DNA from: Marinobacter fonticola
GTDB lineage: Bacteria; Pseudomonadota; Gammaproteobacteria; Pseudomonadales; Oleiphilaceae
NCBI RefSeq assembly: GCF_008122265.1
Contig: NZ_CP043042.1
Coordinates: 1,550,001 to 1,614,000 of the forward strand
DNA length: 64,000 bases
Direction: 5' to 3'
Both the position numbers and the translations under genes were made by a program. Positions 63,372 to 64,000 of the stretch are shown piece by piece (positions within the stretch are counted from its first letter, which is position 1; every line of letters starts with the position of its first letter). Under the pieces are notes generated by a model. It did not search any database. It was not told the DNA's origin and was given only the letters and a program-made list of their open reading frames with translations.

Positions 63372-63773
63372 ATGGCAGACTGGCAGATGATCGTACCTTC
63401 AATTGCACCCTGGGCGCTCGCCGCAGGAACCCTGGTTCTTCTCGGCGTCCACGCTATTCTGAGTCGGCGCCGCATCCAGCGTGTGGAGAGTAACTTCCGT
63501 GAGCGCCTGGAAATCATGGGTCGTGAGCTGCACGCGACCAGCAGTGGCAGCATGGGCGTCGGCCAACGAGTCATCGCCTGCGAGCGAGGCTTGCATGAGT
63601 TGCGCACCGCCGTCGATGAAATGCGTCAGAACGATCCGCTGCGGATCTCTTACGACGAAGCGTCCCGCTTGGTGGATCTGGGCGCTGATATCGACGATCT
63701 GATGAACACCTGCGGAATTTCCCGCCCGGAAGCGGAGCTGGTTTCTGCGTTGCGCCGCCGTCAGGTCGCCTGA
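63372..63773 (+). CDS. DUF2802 family protein downstream of cheW
   Basis: 133 residues: one membrane helix near the start (IAPWALAAGTLVLLGVHAIL), a helical linker, and the DUF2802 motif (ISYDEASRLVDLGADIDDLM, CGISRPEAELVSALRR). It stands in this place in Pseudomonas and Marinobacter, and its function is unknown; a role at the pole or in the motor is inferred from position only. Its 3' end overlaps the convergent gene by 13 bp. Confidence 0.85.
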   Translation: MADWQMIVPSIAPWALAAGTLVLLGVHAILSRRRIQRVESNFRERLEIMGRELHATSSGSMGVGQRVIACERGLHELRTAVDEMRQNDPLRISYDEASRLVDLGADIDDLMNTCGISRPEAELVSALRRRQVA

Positions 63774-64000
63774 TCGTCGGGGCTACCCGTCTCGGCGTGG
63801 GTGTCAGAGCGCCGGGCGTTCTCCGGGGTTTTGCCTTGTAGATGAAAGGCGAATGACAGGATTTCGGCGATGATCCGATACAAGGTTTCGGGGATTTCTT
63901 CATCCAGGTCCAATCGCGCCAATATGCCTGCCAACTCGGCGTTCTCATAAAGGGGAACGCCGTTTTCCCGGGCGATTCGAATAATTTCCCGTGCTAGTTC
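63761..64000 (-). CDS. FlhB C-terminal-like export switch protein (EscU/YscU/HrcU family), partial
   Basis: The last 79 residues are visible; the start lies beyond the window. The sequence (LAREIIRIARENGVPLYENA, LARLDLDEEIPETLYRIIAE, ILSFAFHLQG) matches the end of the FlhB/YscU soluble domain, without membrane helices in view. Short FlhB-like proteins (FhlB) without the membrane part occur beside flagellar genes in Pseudomonas-type bacteria; whether this is one cannot be seen here. It converges on and overlaps the DUF2802 gene. Confidence 0.75.
   Translation of the reverse strand, partial: ELAREIIRIARENGVPLYENAELAGILARLDLDEEIPETLYRIIAEILSFAFHLQGKTPENARRSDTHAETGSPDDQAT

Overview
The window looks like chromosomal DNA of a GC-rich, motile marine-type gammaproteobacterium. 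Gene content and order resemble Pseudomonas and even more Marinobacter: fleQ-fleS-fleR followed by fliEFGHIJ, fliKLMNOPQR-flhB, flhA-flhF-fleN-fliA, cheYZAB, motCD, the ParC/ParP pair and cheW; lexA-sulA; and a divergent fabG4-like/thiolase pair. The genus is inferred from gene order only, not proven. I see no prophage, transposase, CRISPR array or integron; apart from one MITE-like element the window is ordinary core chromosome.

Layout. 1-4.4 kb: purK (cut by the window edge) and purE on the minus strand, a membrane-anchored coiled-coil protein, a tryptophan-rich lipoprotein, a 269-bp MITE-like element with perfect 33-bp terminal inverted repeats, and a basic-tailed protein. 4.5-4.9 kb: tRNA-Val, tRNA-Asp, tRNA-Val behind a strong sigma-70 promoter. 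5-8.2 kb: the divergent SDR/thiolase fatty-acid pair. 8.3-10.3 kb: a voltage-sensor-like membrane protein and a hemolysin-III family protein. 10.5-15.9 kb: tamA-tamB. 16-19.5 kb: a SIMPL protein, a small orphan, and an overlapping amidoligase/class-I amidotransferase pair, which is the least understood metabolic unit here. 19.7-22.4 kb: acylphosphatase, the LexA/SulA SOS unit with two LexA boxes, and two conserved unknowns. 22.7-24.1 kb: a DUF1329 protein.

24.2-45.8 kb and 48.9-64 kb form one large flagellar and chemotaxis region, interrupted at 45.8-48.6 kb by a methyltransferase and the upp-uraA uracil salvage operon. A regulatory hierarchy is readable: FleQ heads it, and sigma-54 promoters with the invariant GG-N10-GC spacing precede fleSR, fliE, fliK, fliL and flhA, with a weaker candidate before cheW. 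FliA (sigma-28) is encoded inside the region and a good sigma-28 promoter precedes parC. Between fliJ and fliK sits a STAS / response-regulator-phosphatase / Hpt trio resembling the P. aeruginosa HsbA-HsbR-HptB partner-switch that acts on the anti-sigma factor FlgM.

The observations that most deserve a second look are the amidoligase pair, the structured inverted-repeat element and its partial relatives next to flhB and cheA, the partner-switch trio inside the fli operon, a decayed second copy of the fliK sigma-54 promoter, four repeats in the CheA linker, and the NPSH (not NPTH) cleavage loop of FlhB.
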